From the NCBI GenBank assembly GCA_020736575.1, contig JAGPYM010000003.1, forward strand, positions 2,480,001 to 2,544,000: a stretch of DNA of 64,000 bases, written 5' to 3'. The notes beneath the pieces were generated by a model. It was not told the DNA's origin and searched no databases. It worked only from the letters and a program-made list of their open reading frames with translations. Made by a program: the position numbers and the translations under genes. This DNA is from Thelonectria olida (lineage: Eukaryota; Ascomycota; Sordariomycetes; Hypocreales; Nectriaceae). Positions 1 through 9,474 of this stretch are shown here, in pieces (position 1 is the stretch's first letter; each line of letters begins with the position of its first letter).

Positions 1-1
1 C

Positions 2-664
2 GTGGTTCTCAACCATCTTACAAAGCGATTAGACGTTGCAGGTCGCGATGTCACTCGCAACCTGATCAAGCTGCTCCTCCGTCGTGGCTACGCCCTCAAC
101 CGAACTGCCGATTTCGAGACGGTCCGCCAGATCAAGGAGAAGCTCTGCTACGTGTCGTACGACCTGGAGCTGGACAAGCGCCTGAGCGAGGATACTACGG
201 TGCTGGTCGAGGACTACACGCTGCCGGACGGACGTGTGATTCGAGTCGGCAGCGAGCGATTTGAGGCTCCCGAGTGCTTGTTCCAGCCCCACCTGGTGGA
301 CAGCGAGTCGCCTGGCCTGGGCGAGTTCTTGTTTAACACGATCCAGTCGGCCGATGTGGATATTCGCTCCTCACTGTTCAAGGCAATTGTGTTGTCCGGT
401 GGAAGCAGCATGTACCCTGGCCTGCCGTCGCGATTGGAGAAGGAGCTGAAGCAGCTGTGGCTCACGAGGGCGCTGCAGGGCGACCCAGAGCGACTGAGCA
501 AGTTCAAGGTGCGGATAGAGGACCCTCCTCGGCGAAGACACATGGTTTTCCTCGGCGGAGCGGTACTAGCCAACATCATGGCGGACAAGGAGAGTATGTG
601 GGTTACCAAGGCGGAATGGGAAGAGCAGGGTGCGAGAGTGCTGGAGAAGCTGGGACCTCGATAG
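2..664 (+). CDS. arp2: Actin-related protein 2 (Arp2), C-terminal part
   Basis: This is the last 220 codons of Arp2, one of the two actin-like subunits that form the template for a new filament in the Arp2/3 complex at cortical actin patches. The 5' part lies outside the window, so the reading frame simply runs in from the left edge. Visible landmarks are the actin-fold segment [20 protein letters not shown] (about residues 127-146 of this piece), [20 protein letters not shown] (about 172-191) and the Arp2-type ending with VLEKLG just before the TAG. These match the established Arp2 pattern closely and distinguish it from actin and Arp3. No intron is needed inside this part. The next gene on the strand, ssn3, is unrelated. 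Confidence 0.95.
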   Translation: MVLNHLTKRLDVAGRDVTRNLIKLLLRRGYALNRTADFETVRQIKEKLCYVSYDLELDKRLSEDTTVLVEDYTLPDGRVIRVGSERFEAPECLFQPHLVDSESPGLGEFLFNTIQSADVDIRSSLFKAIVLSGGSSMYPGLPSRLEKELKQLWLTRALQGDPERLSKFKVRIEDPPRRRHMVFLGGAVLANIMADKESMWVTKAEWEEQGARVLEKLGPR

Positions 665-2218
665 ACGACGACGACAAGCGTAGAGTTGACTTTGAGCAGA
701 AACGGAGAGGGCCATGCGATTTGAGTTTAGGTGCAAACAACCAAACAAGAAAAGAAGGTTATGATCTGACCCGCATTGGTCCTCTGCAGAAGTGTTGCCA
801 TGATGGGTGTAGTTCGAAATGACTATGTCACTTCGTTGTCTCATACATAAGCCTTACCTTTGAATAAGTATGCCTAATGCATTTTGGGTTGCCTACATAA
901 GCATATTGGTCGGTAAATATTATGAACTTGACTGAATTCTTGGCAGCAATCAAGGGCTTTTTGTTAATCGCTGGTTGTAGATAGGATAGGTAGGTCGGTT
1001 TATTGATGGCCAGCTCTGAATGATCCGAGCTTAGTCATCACATGACTCAGTGCCATCACCCACGCTTAGGCTGGCAAGGAAGGAAGGCAGGCAAGGCAGA
1101 GACGGCTCGAGCCTTGAAAATTATGGCAACCCGCGCTTAATGGAGGAATTTCACCTAAACAACAACAATAACAACAGCAACCAATTCGCTCAAGGTTGCA
1201 CTTTATCCACAGTCAAACGCAATTCGCCGCAAAAGTGTCCCATCTCGCTGCTGTTTCGACTTCCTTGTTGTCATTTACCTGGAAATACACAATAGATTAC
1301 GGGATCATCAACCGGAGCCAGGTTATCATCAGCATCGCCAGCCCATCAGCTTTCGCTCACGGCGGCTATTACCGTCCACTCCACCATCTTCCCCGATCCT
1401 TTGGCTAGTCTCCCCGGTTTCGAGGGAAAGCCGCCTTTGGCCCCCTCCTCAAGCCGCATCCGCCTCACCTCTCGCCTCACCTGGCAAGTCGCTCGCCAGT
1501 CACCACTCACCACGCACTTGGCTTTCCTCTCTGGACCTTCCCGTCTTGTCTCGCCACAGAAAGGCCGCGGCGCCCGCCTTTGATAGTGAGAAAAGGGGTT
1601 CGCAAATCGCTAGTCTCGGCTCCACGACAGCGGGTTTACCTTGCTAGTCGCCGCCCAGTCCCGGCAAACGACATTGCGTTTATTGGGGTCCGACTTGGGA
1701 CAGTCGGTGGGAGGGTTTGTGAATTGGAGTCGGCCATCTCATCACGTACAATACCTACAGGACATATCTTGACGAAACAGACGTGAAAAGGGGCGCAGAT
1801 ACGAATACAGAGGCGCATACGCGGACCAGAGGACCGGAAGCCGATTCACCGGACCGACATTGCTAACGAATTTGTCGGGCCATTGCAGCGTCCAGCTCTG
1901 CCAACCTGTGACGGTGATCCTGGGCCTCACGTTCACTGGACTGATTACGGGGTGTGGTCCAGTTCGCCGTGCAGCGACAGCATCGGATTTGGCGCGTTGT
2001 GCGGGGGGAAAGCGAGACAAACGACTGATTTTATCCACCCGAGCAGCGATTTGATCGGGCGTTGGGCTTTAAACCCAGTCCAGCAGTCCACTCAGCTGCC
2101 AGCAGTGTCGTCTGTCCACTCTGATACTTCGGTCAGCCCGGACCTCTGGCAGGTTGTCGCGGGGGCTTCGCCGCTTCTCCCACCACTCGGATAACATTGA
2201 AGACGGCTTTCATTTGTG
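665..2218. other. Intergenic region between arp2 and ssn3
   Basis: No gene is supported here. Short open frames lack family resemblance. There is a CAA-rich stretch near 1156-1182, and the rest reads like the 3' end of arp2 followed by the long upstream region of ssn3. Confidence 0.5.
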
Positions 2219-2351
2219 ATGAGTTTGACAAATCCGCCCTCGGCATCGGGGGGGGCTTCGGCGCCTGGGTCCGTCAGAAGCAACGGCGGCGGCGGTGTTG
2301 GAGCTAGGGGATCATCATCGCGAAAGCGTGCTCTGCATTCGGCTCTCGATG
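2219..2351 (+). other. Possible upstream coding exon or uORF of ssn3
   Basis: An ATG at 2219 opens a Gly/Ser-rich frame of 44 codons that runs exactly into a strong splice donor (GTACGT at 2352). The exon ends in phase 1. Two bases after a possible acceptor (CCTAG, 3292-3296) comes the ssn3 ATG at 3299, and joining 2351 to 3297 keeps the ssn3 frame. It could therefore add about 45 residues to the kinase N-terminus through an intron of about 945 nt. Alternatively it is an upstream ORF in a spliced 5' UTR. The acceptor has a weak pyrimidine tract, so I am not sure of the join. Confidence 0.35.
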
Positions 2352-3298
2352 GTACGTACTGTCTTCATTTGTGAACTGTTGGTCTTTGTAGACTACATGT
2401 TTGTCTGATTTATTTCCTTGGCTTTCGTGTCGGCCTCTTGTCATTGTCTTGCAGCGTCTTGTTAACTGCCCTGCCTTGATACGCTGGGACGGCCGGATAA
2501 CTGCAGATATATCCCCTGTCCCTTGCGTCCTTGTTTAATTCCCTTTTTACCCCAATGAGCCCCATCTTTCACTTCCTTGCCCCGTTTATCCCGAAAAGCA
2601 CAAAATTCGCAGGCGTGCATCTTCTTGCCGCTGCTTGCTTACTTTTAACTGCTGCAACATTGCTTGGACTGCATTTGCAAGTTAGTACTGTAACTGTGCT
2701 GCTCATGCTCATGCCCATGCCTGCTTGCTGCAATATATTCCCACTGGTGTCCGGCTTTGCTTTCCGCTGCATGTCTCACGTCTGGGCCCCCTATTGCCAA
2801 CGATTCAGCCTGCTTTCCCTGCTTCGATTTGCTCTGTTGGCTTGATCTGGCTGGGATTGGCTTTCTTCTTTGGACAGTGGTTTTCCGACCTGAGGGCTGG
2901 CGTCAAACAAGCTCCTTCTCGCTTTCTTAGTGTGGCGTGGTCGGCGGATGCGCTCCTCCTCTTCTCCGCGCAAACACGATCTTACCTGACTCGATCTCCG
3001 GGCGAACTTCCTTCTCAACCTCAACAGTGTTGAGTTGGGCATCATCTGCGTCGTCATCGTCATCATCGCCATCATCAAAAGGCCGCAGTCATCTTTTATT
3101 CTTTTTTAATTTTTATTTCTCTCCTGCTCGCTTCATTCAACTTTCTTGCCTCAAATCTGGCCTTGCCTCTTTCTCATCCCTTCAATCCCTTCCTCTCCAT
3201 CTCGTCGTTGGGGACTCCATCACACCTTGATGCCAAGTGGCTAATGAGGCGTCATCTGTAATCCGCACTCAAGAGAGCAGCGAATCGCTCGCCTAGTC
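2352..3298. other. Upstream region or 5' intron of ssn3
   Basis: Pyrimidine-rich sequence with no convincing coding frame. It may be the intron described for the exon at 2219, or ordinary promoter and 5' UTR. Confidence 0.4.
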
Positions 3299-4633
3299 AT
3301 GCCTCTCCGCCCTCATCATGGCGTTGCTTTCCCAGCTCACGCTTACCAACGACGCCATATAGAAACGCATTCACCCGGCTACCAGCCCAAGGTCCGCATC
3401 ACCGACAAATATCGCATTGTAGGTTTTATTAGTTCCGGCACATATGGACGTGTCTACAAAGCCGTCGGCCGCAATGGCAAACCCGTCGGCGAATTTGCCA
3501 TCAAGAAGTTCAAGCCTGACAAGGAAGGCGAGCAAATCAGCTACACGGGAATCTCACAGAGTGCCATCCGTGAGATGAGTTTGTGTAGCGAGCTGAGCCA
3601 CGGCAACGTCATTCGACTGTGCGAAATCATGCTCGAGGACAAATGCATCTACATGGTCTTCGAGTTTGCCGAACACGATTTACTTCAAATCATCCATCAT
3701 CACACCCAACAACCTCGACATCCGATTCCTCCCGCCACTGTCAAGAGCATCATGTTTCAGCTTCTCAACGGATGCCAGTACCTTCACACCAACTGGGTCT
3801 TACACCGTGATTTGAAGCCCGCTAACATCATGGTCACGTCTGGCGGCGAGGTCAAGATTGGCGATCTGGGACTGGCCCGTCGATTCGACAAACCATTGCA
3901 CTCTCTCTTCAGCGGCGACAAAGTAGTTGTGACAATATGGTATCGGGCACCGGAACTGATTCTGGGGTCCTTTCACTACACCCCCGCCATCGACATGTGG
4001 GCTATTGGCTGCATTTTCGCTGAGCTGTTGTCCTTGCGACCTATCTTCAAGGGAGAAGAAGCAAAGATGGACAGCAAAAAGACGGTTCCATTCCAGCGCA
4101 ACCAGATGCAGAAAATTGTCGAGATCATGGGCATGCCTACTAAAGAGAAGTGGCCCCTACTGCCCACCATGCCCGAATACCACCATCTCCAAACCCTCGG
4201 CAACTCCATGTCCTCACACCATCACCACCACAGCGGCCACCACCATGGCCACTACGGTGGGCGCACTCAGCATGCCCCGAGCACCTCTAACCTAGAGAAA
4301 TGGTACTACAGTACTATATCTCACTCAGGCGGGCCTAATGGCTCCGCGCCTCTCCAATCTCTCGGTTCTGAAGGATACAAGCTCCTTGCCGGTTTGCTGG
4401 AATACGACCCTTCGAAGCGCCTTACAGCTGCGCAGGCACTGCAGTCGCCGTTCTTCAGTACGGGTGACCGTGTCAGTAGCAACTGTTTCGAGGGATGCAA
4501 AAACGAGTACCCCCATCGTCGAGTGAGCCAAGATGATAACGACATTCGCACAAGCAGTTTGCCGGGCACAAAGCGGAGTGGTCTGCCGGACGATTCGTTG
4601 ATACGGCCGGCTAAGCGAATGAAGGAGCATTAG
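3299..4633 (+). CDS. ssn3: Mediator kinase SSN3 (Srb10/CDK8)
   Basis: Cyclin-dependent serine/threonine kinase of the Mediator CDK8 module, which with cyclin C (SSN8) phosphorylates the RNA polymerase II C-terminal domain and transcription factors in the nucleus. The 444-residue frame is uninterrupted. The kinase domain begins near residue 38 with the glycine loop GFISSGTYGRVYK. It has a catalytic lysine in FAIKKF (about 69), a cyclin-contact helix SQSAIRE (87-92), HRDLKPANIM (169-178), DLG in place of DFG (189-191, as in yeast Srb10) and TIWYRAPEL (212-220). The KGEEAKMDSKKTVPFQRNQM segment is typical of fungal SSN3. A histidine-rich insert lies near residues 306-321, between the kinase C-lobe helices. 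In Fusarium the orthologous pair FCK1/FCC1 affects conidiation and secondary metabolism. An N-terminal extension by an upstream exon is possible. Confidence 0.95.
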   Translation: MPLRPHHGVAFPAHAYQRRHIETHSPGYQPKVRITDKYRIVGFISSGTYGRVYKAVGRNGKPVGEFAIKKFKPDKEGEQISYTGISQSAIREMSLCSELSHGNVIRLCEIMLEDKCIYMVFEFAEHDLLQIIHHHTQQPRHPIPPATVKSIMFQLLNGCQYLHTNWVLHRDLKPANIMVTSGGEVKIGDLGLARRFDKPLHSLFSGDKVVVTIWYRAPELILGSFHYTPAIDMWAIGCIFAELLSLRPIFKGEEAKMDSKKTVPFQRNQMQKIVEIMGMPTKEKWPLLPTMPEYHHLQTLGNSMSSHHHHHSGHHHGHYGGRTQHAPSTSNLEKWYYSTISHSGGPNGSAPLQSLGSEGYKLLAGLLEYDPSKRLTAAQALQSPFFSTGDRVSSNCFEGCKNEYPHRRVSQDDNDIRTSSLPGTKRSGLPDDSLIRPAKRMKEH

Positions 4634-5302
4634 ACGGACCTGGCGGATACATTGTGATTCAGCACACATGGAGGTACACGGCGGACGGTCACATTGGAGC
4701 ACAAGGAGCAAGGGATAACAGGACTGCATTTCACGGCGTCACAGGCGGAAAGGCACGGTTTCATTATTGCCAGACCATACTGGAGCAAACAGCAGCACAA
4801 CGGTTGGATTGATACCCGGTATAAGAGAGTAGAAGCACAGATGCATCATGATGAGACTGACAGAGTTGGGGAATATATATACCTTGCATCCAGAGATATG
4901 CTCAACAGGGGGTTGCATTATACACCACGTCGATACGACATTATAACCAGGCATTGGCATTTCATTGGCAAGCCTTGATTGGCGAGAGGGCTGTGTCAAT
5001 CCTTGTTCAGGGAGCTCGAAATTGGGCTCGCTATCCTCGATGTTTGGAAAGAATGTAATAAGATCTGCAAACCGAATCAAGGAGGTGAGGAACAGACGAG
5101 CGTGAGATGAACGACTCTGCGCACAAGCCGTGAATAGATGAAATCTGCTCAGTTAAATACGCCGCTCTTCGCCCGATTCTCTCGACGTTCGACCCGACAA
5201 ACAAACTCGAGGATATTTCGTTCACAATTTGCAATCTCGAAACAGCAACGACAGCAGTGAGCGACTACCTTCCAAAGACACAAAACCTTCACAGACTTCA
5301 GC
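4634..5302. other. Spacer between ssn3 and the cysteine-rich array
   Basis: No gene seen. The distal end carries a TATA-like TTAAATA at 5153-5159, 150 bp before the first array gene, followed by a pyrimidine-rich leader. Confidence 0.5.
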
Positions 5303-5593
5303 ATGCGCCATAACAATAATGGGCCACGCAAGTGTACCGCCTGTGGCTGGATTCAGCGCTGGTGCAACAATTTCGTGACGTGCGAGGACGCCGAAAGGTC
5401 GGGGAAGCGGTGCGACGAGCGGCCGTTGAAGCCTAGCGACAAGCCTGGAGACCCAGCCGACTGTATTGTGTGTAATCCTCCCCCTTCCGCTTGTAGTCGG
5501 GGGGGCAGTCGAAAGGGAGGAGCGTGGGTTCCTGGTGGATCTGAGGCTCAGAGGATGAAGTGGTCAAGGTTTCTTGCAGCGGAAGAGGCGTAG
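5303..5593 (+). CDS. Array member A: cysteine-rich microprotein with extended tail
   Basis: First gene of a head-to-tail array, function unknown. The 96-residue protein carries the array's cysteine frame: C11-x2-C14, then C27, C37 and a closing C53-x2-C56, plus an extra C21. These two CxxC knuckles suggest a small zinc-binding fold (inference). It is the only member without Cys at residue 2: it has Arg (CGC), one transition away from TGC. It is also the only one with a long tail (about 40 residues, Gly/Ser/Arg-rich) beyond the last CxxC. The start at 5303 is supported because it puts the first CxxC at 11/14, exactly as in every other member. No signal peptide or membrane segment, and no intron. 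Confidence 0.7.
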   Translation: MRHNNNGPRKCTACGWIQRWCNNFVTCEDAERSGKRCDERPLKPSDKPGDPADCIVCNPPPSACSRGGSRKGGAWVPGGSEAQRMKWSRFLAAEEA

Positions 5594-6013
5594 CATCAGC
5601 AATGGCAATTTCCTTGGTATTTTGGAACCCTGATACTAATTCTATCCGACTGTATTATATTATGTGATGTTATTTGTGTTACTGAGTGAGGTGTATAGAC
5701 AAGGACCATCATCATGGACGCTCTTCTGAGACTGTTCGGTTGATGGTGACATTGGTCGGCATGCCATCAACTTCTAAACTTCCCTGACTCGGGAGTTTTC
5801 AATGCACGATCCGAATGGTAAAGAAAGGCCAAGAGGATGTAAATCATGACTACAAACTCCGAACGTGAAACTGACAAATTCTTGGCTCTATAAGAACTGC
5901 CTGTGACCCGCCAGATGCCAATAGCTTTAACACAGTAAAGAAAGAAACCAAGAAAACAAACTGGCACAAAAACAAATTTCAATTTTAGTGATCAAATTTG
6001 CTTAGATACGATT
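5594..6013. other. Array spacer A-B
   Basis: No gene seen. AT-rich spacer containing the TATA-like CTATAAG (5888-5894) that probably serves the next gene. Confidence 0.45.
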
Positions 6014-6205
6014 ATGTGTACCCTATATCGAGTCGAGCCCCGGTGCGAGCGGTGCGGAGAGATAATCGGTAGCGTCACGGACAGCTTGAGTGGCTGTCCT
6101 GAGGCGCCGGCCAGGTTCGAAGATTGTCCAAAGTTTAAGAAGGTACCCTGGCCTCAGAATGTGAGTTATGAAAGTTGTTTCAAATGCTCTCGGGGGGCGA
6201 TGTAG
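6014..6205 (+). CDS. Array member B: cysteine-rich microprotein
   Basis: A 63-residue intronless protein of unknown function with cysteines at 2, 11, 14, 28, 38, 55 and 58, which is the complete seven-cysteine frame of the array. The first knuckle reads CERCGE and the last CFKC. No signal peptide. It has an aspartate/serine-rich middle and a very short tail after the last cysteine. A TATA-like CTATAAG lies about 125 bp upstream. It is the second unit of the array and reads in the same direction as its neighbours, each apparently with its own promoter. Confidence 0.75.
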   Translation: MCTLYRVEPRCERCGEIIGSVTDSLSGCPEAPARFEDCPKFKKVPWPQNVSYESCFKCSRGAM

Positions 6206-6303
6206 GCCTGATTGACGGGAAAGGGGAGAGAGTGGATGAAGGAGAGTGAAGAAGATGAAAGTCAAGATGGCCAATTCAAGCATATTCTAGTCTTAATTGG
6301 TGT

Positions 6304-6331
6304 GAATCACTCCTCTTGTATGAAGTGATTC
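6304..6331. repeat. Short inverted repeat between array members B and C
   Basis: GAATCACT (6304-6311) is followed 12 bases later by its perfect reverse complement AGTGATTC (6324-6331). It lies about 100 bp after the stop of member B and just before the TATA-like element of member C. It could form a short hairpin or be a palindromic protein site, but chance cannot be excluded. Confidence 0.35.
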
Positions 6332-6493
6332 GAATCCCAGCTGGTAGATTAAAAGGCCCAAGCCGCCCAGCACCTCTTCCTATTTTCCCATCCACAACAG
6401 CAATCAAGCATTATTACTAAGAACATCCAAGTTGGCGTCGTATTACGTTACATCTGACTCTCCTAATTAGAACTTTCAGAGAAATAGTAAACA

Positions 6494-6694
6494 ATGTGTA
6501 AGGCCATCGGTACCCGCGACGTCTGCAGAGTTTGCAGGCGCGTACTCAAGGAAGGCCCAAAAGAATTTGCCAAGGGCGAACCTGGGCATCCTCCCAGGTA
6601 CACCCAGTGCCCTGACCTCAAGGTGACCTATAAAGACAATGAATTGGACCCGAGTAATTGCCCCAAGTGTAGGCAGAAGGGACGCAGCAAGTAA
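6494..6694 (+). CDS. Array member C: cysteine-rich microprotein lacking the middle cysteine
   Basis: A 66-residue intronless protein, function unknown, with cysteines at 2, 11, 14, 39, 56 and 59. The fourth cysteine of the frame (near 27) is absent, and the corresponding stretch is Lys/Gly/Pro-rich. The protein is strongly basic, ending in RQKGRSK, which could favour nucleic-acid or acidic-partner binding (inference). A TATA-like ATTAAAAG sits near 6347, about 147 bp upstream. The ATG context and the Met-Cys opening match the other members. Confidence 0.72.
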   Translation: MCKAIGTRDVCRVCRRVLKEGPKEFAKGEPGHPPRYTQCPDLKVTYKDNELDPSNCPKCRQKGRSK

Positions 6695-6862
6695 GGTCGA
6701 TAGGAAGGATGGGCTAGGTTGTTGAGTCTCTGGGCATGGAACCACAGTCACAAACTAAGACAGTTGCAGTGATGGACCGTTGCTAGAGAAGATAGCGAAG
6801 AAAGCATTAAGCAGTGGTTATTACACACGAAGACTGTGATTAGAGTTGACCAAATCCGCATG

Positions 6863-6870
6863 TATTTAAG
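6863..6870 (+). promoter_or_regulatory. TATA-like element of array member D
   Basis: TATTTAAG 131 bp before the ATG of the gene at 6994, at the spacing that recurs through the array. Confidence 0.45.
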
Positions 6871-6993
6871 TATTTCCACCGACCTCCCCGTTCAGCCTCG
6901 GGTCAGTTCCACAACTCTCACTTAAGAAGACCTAGAATTGACAACTCAATTAACCGTTCAAGTCTCTTAGCCACCAGTCGTAAAAGACTCAAC

Positions 6994-7203
6994 ATGTGTC
7001 TGAAATACACAATCGTCTACCACTGTGATAACTGTGGCCACGACGTCGAGGCCATCGTCAAGTGGTTTCAATGCCAGGAAAAACTAGAACTCGGAACTGA
7101 GGAACATTGCGACCCCCCGAAGAAAGTCGCGGAGGAACGGAGAACCATGCATATGGCCAATTGTCGCAAATGTCGAAGGACTGCCTATAGCCGCGGAGAT
7201 TAG
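6994..7203 (+). CDS. Array member D: cysteine-rich microprotein
   Basis: A 69-residue intronless protein with the full cysteine frame: 2, 11, 14, 27, 39, 57 and 60. The first knuckle reads CDNCGH, the second CRKC. Charged throughout, with no signal peptide or membrane segment. Function unknown; by its paired CxxC motifs it probably binds zinc (inference). It follows member C by 299 bp and precedes a longer 765 bp gap that may hold a decayed copy. Confidence 0.75.
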   Translation: MCLKYTIVYHCDNCGHDVEAIVKWFQCQEKLELGTEEHCDPPKKVAEERRTMHMANCRKCRRTAYSRGD

Positions 7204-7612
7204 CATGGGGTTTGTTTGAGAGCGAGGAACCGCCGTTGTATGCGCACCATGTCATCAACACGAGGGCAGTATGGCTTGGAATTGCTTTGACTGCGAGTTC
7301 CATAGCTAGGTTCTCGGCGCAGGAAGATAACATGACATGCCCTTGCTTGGTCTTGGCCTATCGTGCAACCTTGCAGCGTCGTCTAGATGAACATATCGAA
7401 CTCGCTTCTTTGCCACATTTAGTTTTAGAGTGTATCGATTGAAGAAGACTCGTGTCTACCCGATGGACTTTATTTCCATTCAATATCATGCACACGCCAA
7501 TTGCTCTACATGGGGTGACAATGGCTTATGCTCACTAGTTTTTGACGGATGCCTTAGTGGATGAGAGTTGACGGACAAAGACTAGGAAATGGAGATGAAC
7601 AATTAACAATAT

Positions 7613-7765
7613 ATGTATCAAAACACAATAGTCATTCTAGACAAAGAAATGTGTTAAGAACGTGTGGCATTGGGAAGACTCTAAGAAGGGCAATGCTGTT
7701 CTGTGAACGCACTTGTTCACGCCAAAGCAAGACCGAGTGCAGGTACATCAGAGAACAGGATGGCA
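7613..7765 (+). pseudogene. Possible decayed array copy
   Basis: In the oversized gap between members D and E, a frame around 7663-7745 reads CG-x11-C (C at 7663 and 7702), then two more cysteines and a closing TECRYI. The 12-residue distance between the first two matches C14 to C27 of the array, and the ending resembles the ECRVC closure with the second Cys lost. No matching ATG is in this frame; an ATG-TAT at 7613 in another frame lies 39 nt before a TGT, which is the C14 spacing. Frameshifts would be needed, so the call is weak. Confidence 0.28.
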
Positions 7766-7818
7766 CAGAGTTCATAATGAAACTGCTATTAATGATGGTG
7801 AATGAATGCGCAACAAAT

Positions 7819-7828
7819 GCATAAATAC
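7819..7828 (+). promoter_or_regulatory. TATA-like element of array member E
   Basis: GCATAAATAC about 148 bp before the ATG at 7969, at the array's usual position. Confidence 0.45.
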
Positions 7829-7968
7829 AGGGTGATTCTCCTCAGGTGTCGAGTCTCTAAACTCACCCTCAACTCCCATCAAGCACACAACAGTACAATC
7901 CACTAGCAGCCACCATCCCATCGCCATTCGCACTTACCACAGATCCAAAGCCACTACATATAACCAGA

Positions 7969-8154
7969 ATGTGCGGAATTCGGGACGAAATCAAGGAGTG
8001 CGAGGTGTGCGGCCACCAGATTGAGTTCGGTCGAGTTCTCTTGGATTGCATCGCTGCACAAGCGAGCGGTCGTATGTGCCGTAATCCGCGTGATCTTCCC
8101 GATAAGATTACGAGAAAGCCCAAGGAGGACTGCGAAGTTTGCACGCCTCGGTAA
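7969..8154 (+). CDS. Array member E: cysteine-rich microprotein
   Basis: A compact 61-residue intronless protein close to the array's minimal form: cysteines at 2, 11, 14, 27, 37, 55 and 58 and only three residues after the last one. The opening knuckle is CEVCGH, shared in style with members D and J. Function unknown. No secretion signal is seen, so it probably stays in the cytoplasm or nucleus (inference). The + strand orientation and private TATA-like element (7819-7828) match its neighbours. Confidence 0.75.
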   Translation: MCGIRDEIKECEVCGHQIEFGRVLLDCIAAQASGRMCRNPRDLPDKITRKPKEDCEVCTPR

Positions 8155-8375
8155 TGAGAAGTGCAGCAGTATGAGGAGAGAGGATGGCCCTGAGTGGTTG
8201 CGAAAAAGGGGTTTGCGGTCTGCATGATGCACGAAGCTTTCCCTTGATACCCATCTCAGGCGAGCTTCGCGATGCAGCAATTATTCAATACTAAACTATC
8301 TCAATAAACGTCGTTCATCCTGTGACATTTGTTATTCACTTCTCGCGCAATGCGGGTCAGTCACGAATCGATAAC

Positions 8376-8560
8376 ATGTGCAAGCGTCAGCAACAACCTA
8401 CCGCACTAAGTGCCAAATGCCGTAAATCAGGACATTCCACGAAGCTCACGTGGATTTCAGTGTTTTGTTTTTCAAGACAAATGTGACCATCCCAATGGTG
8501 CAAGAGATGACTGTATATTGCCCAAAGGAGGAATGTTACCGATGCGTTCGAGAAGAGTAG
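8376..8560 (+). pseudogene. Decayed array member (frameshifted)
   Basis: The region starts with ATG-TGC (Met-Cys) at 8376 like the intact genes and ends with codons for ECYRCVREE and a TAG at 8558-8560, which is a good match to the closing CxxC and charged tail of the family. In between, TGC codons at 8411 (frame 2) and 8418 (frame 0) give the first knuckle, CxxC if one base is missing, followed by RKSGH and a Cys at 8466. The two ends lie in different frames (0 and 2), and the starting frame stops at 8484. At least two indels therefore separate it from a working gene. It sits in the array's largest gap. The alternative is chance, but matching both ends at the right length (185 bp) makes that unlikely. 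Confidence 0.6.
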
Positions 8561-9019
8561 GAGAACGACGCTGAACAGAAGCAGGTTTCAGACACGAAAG
8601 ATTTGCCTGAATCACCGTGACAGAGGGCGATTGATATAGCCCAGATGGGTATGACATGAAAATTTGTCTCGGACAGGCCGTTCTGACTTCCCTCTTTCAC
8701 ATGCATCTACGACAGCACAGCTCTAAATGCTTGTACGCGTTGACAGCTCATGTGATGGACCCGTGTGCTTCCATCTGAGTGACTAGACTATTATTGAGTG
8801 ACAAAACCTCCGTAGCCAATAATATGCTTCTACTGTACGCAAGTGAATCGCTTCACATATCATCATGCATGAGTGTGCCACGTTTTGACGTCAAGTCAGA
8901 CGTGTCATGAAGTATTACTTGTAGACAATAACAACAACAACAATCGTTCCAAAAATGATGAGATCTGCTCGCGTTCATACCTAAATGCGCAGGCGCGTGG
9001 GCTGGAGGAGCTATCAACC

Positions 9020-9172
9020 ATGTGTTCAGCAGCTCCAACAGCAACCAACAGTGCACAAGCTCACAAAGGTCTAGTGGTTCGTGGTACTTGTTTCAACATC
9101 AAGACTCATTTGCACGAGGGGGAGGCGAAAACCTGTTTCCTCCAAGATGGTCACACTGGCCTTTCACGCTGA
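9020..9172 (+). pseudogene. Possible decayed array copy
   Basis: An ATG-TGT (Met-Cys) at 9020 opens a 50-codon frame with further cysteines at residues 24 and 39. A TGC-ACA-AGC at 9052 in a shifted frame could be the first knuckle with its second Cys changed to Ser. The closing CxxC is not found. The match is partial and could be chance. Confidence 0.22.
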
Positions 9173-9466
9173 TGAGCATAGGGCAATACTAGTAGTACGA
9201 AGTCCGGAGACGAGACATGAATATGATGCGTTGACTTCATCAATGTGCCTCTATGAGGTTCTTTGGTTGAACTGTCATGTTGTTGTGGTTTATTGTCCTA
9301 TTGTCGGCTCTAGGAAGTCTTGGAAGCGGTGTTGAACAGTCGAGGGTGAGGCCTAGTGCACACAGAAGTGAGCTCCTCGGCAACTAGGAGGAGATTAGGC
9401 GAGTCATTACTAAACTGGTTCAATCAAAGCATAGTTGGATATTGAGTCAGCGAGACCAGTACCGGG

Positions 9467-9474
9467 TATATATA
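9467..9474 (+). promoter_or_regulatory. TATA box of array member F
   Basis: TATATATA 101 bp upstream of the ATG at 9568, the clearest TATA box in the array. Confidence 0.55.

Noticed and set aside
6320..6345. TGATTCGAATCCCAG resembles a tRNA T-arm
   Set aside because: No D-arm, anticodon stem or acceptor stem can be placed around it.
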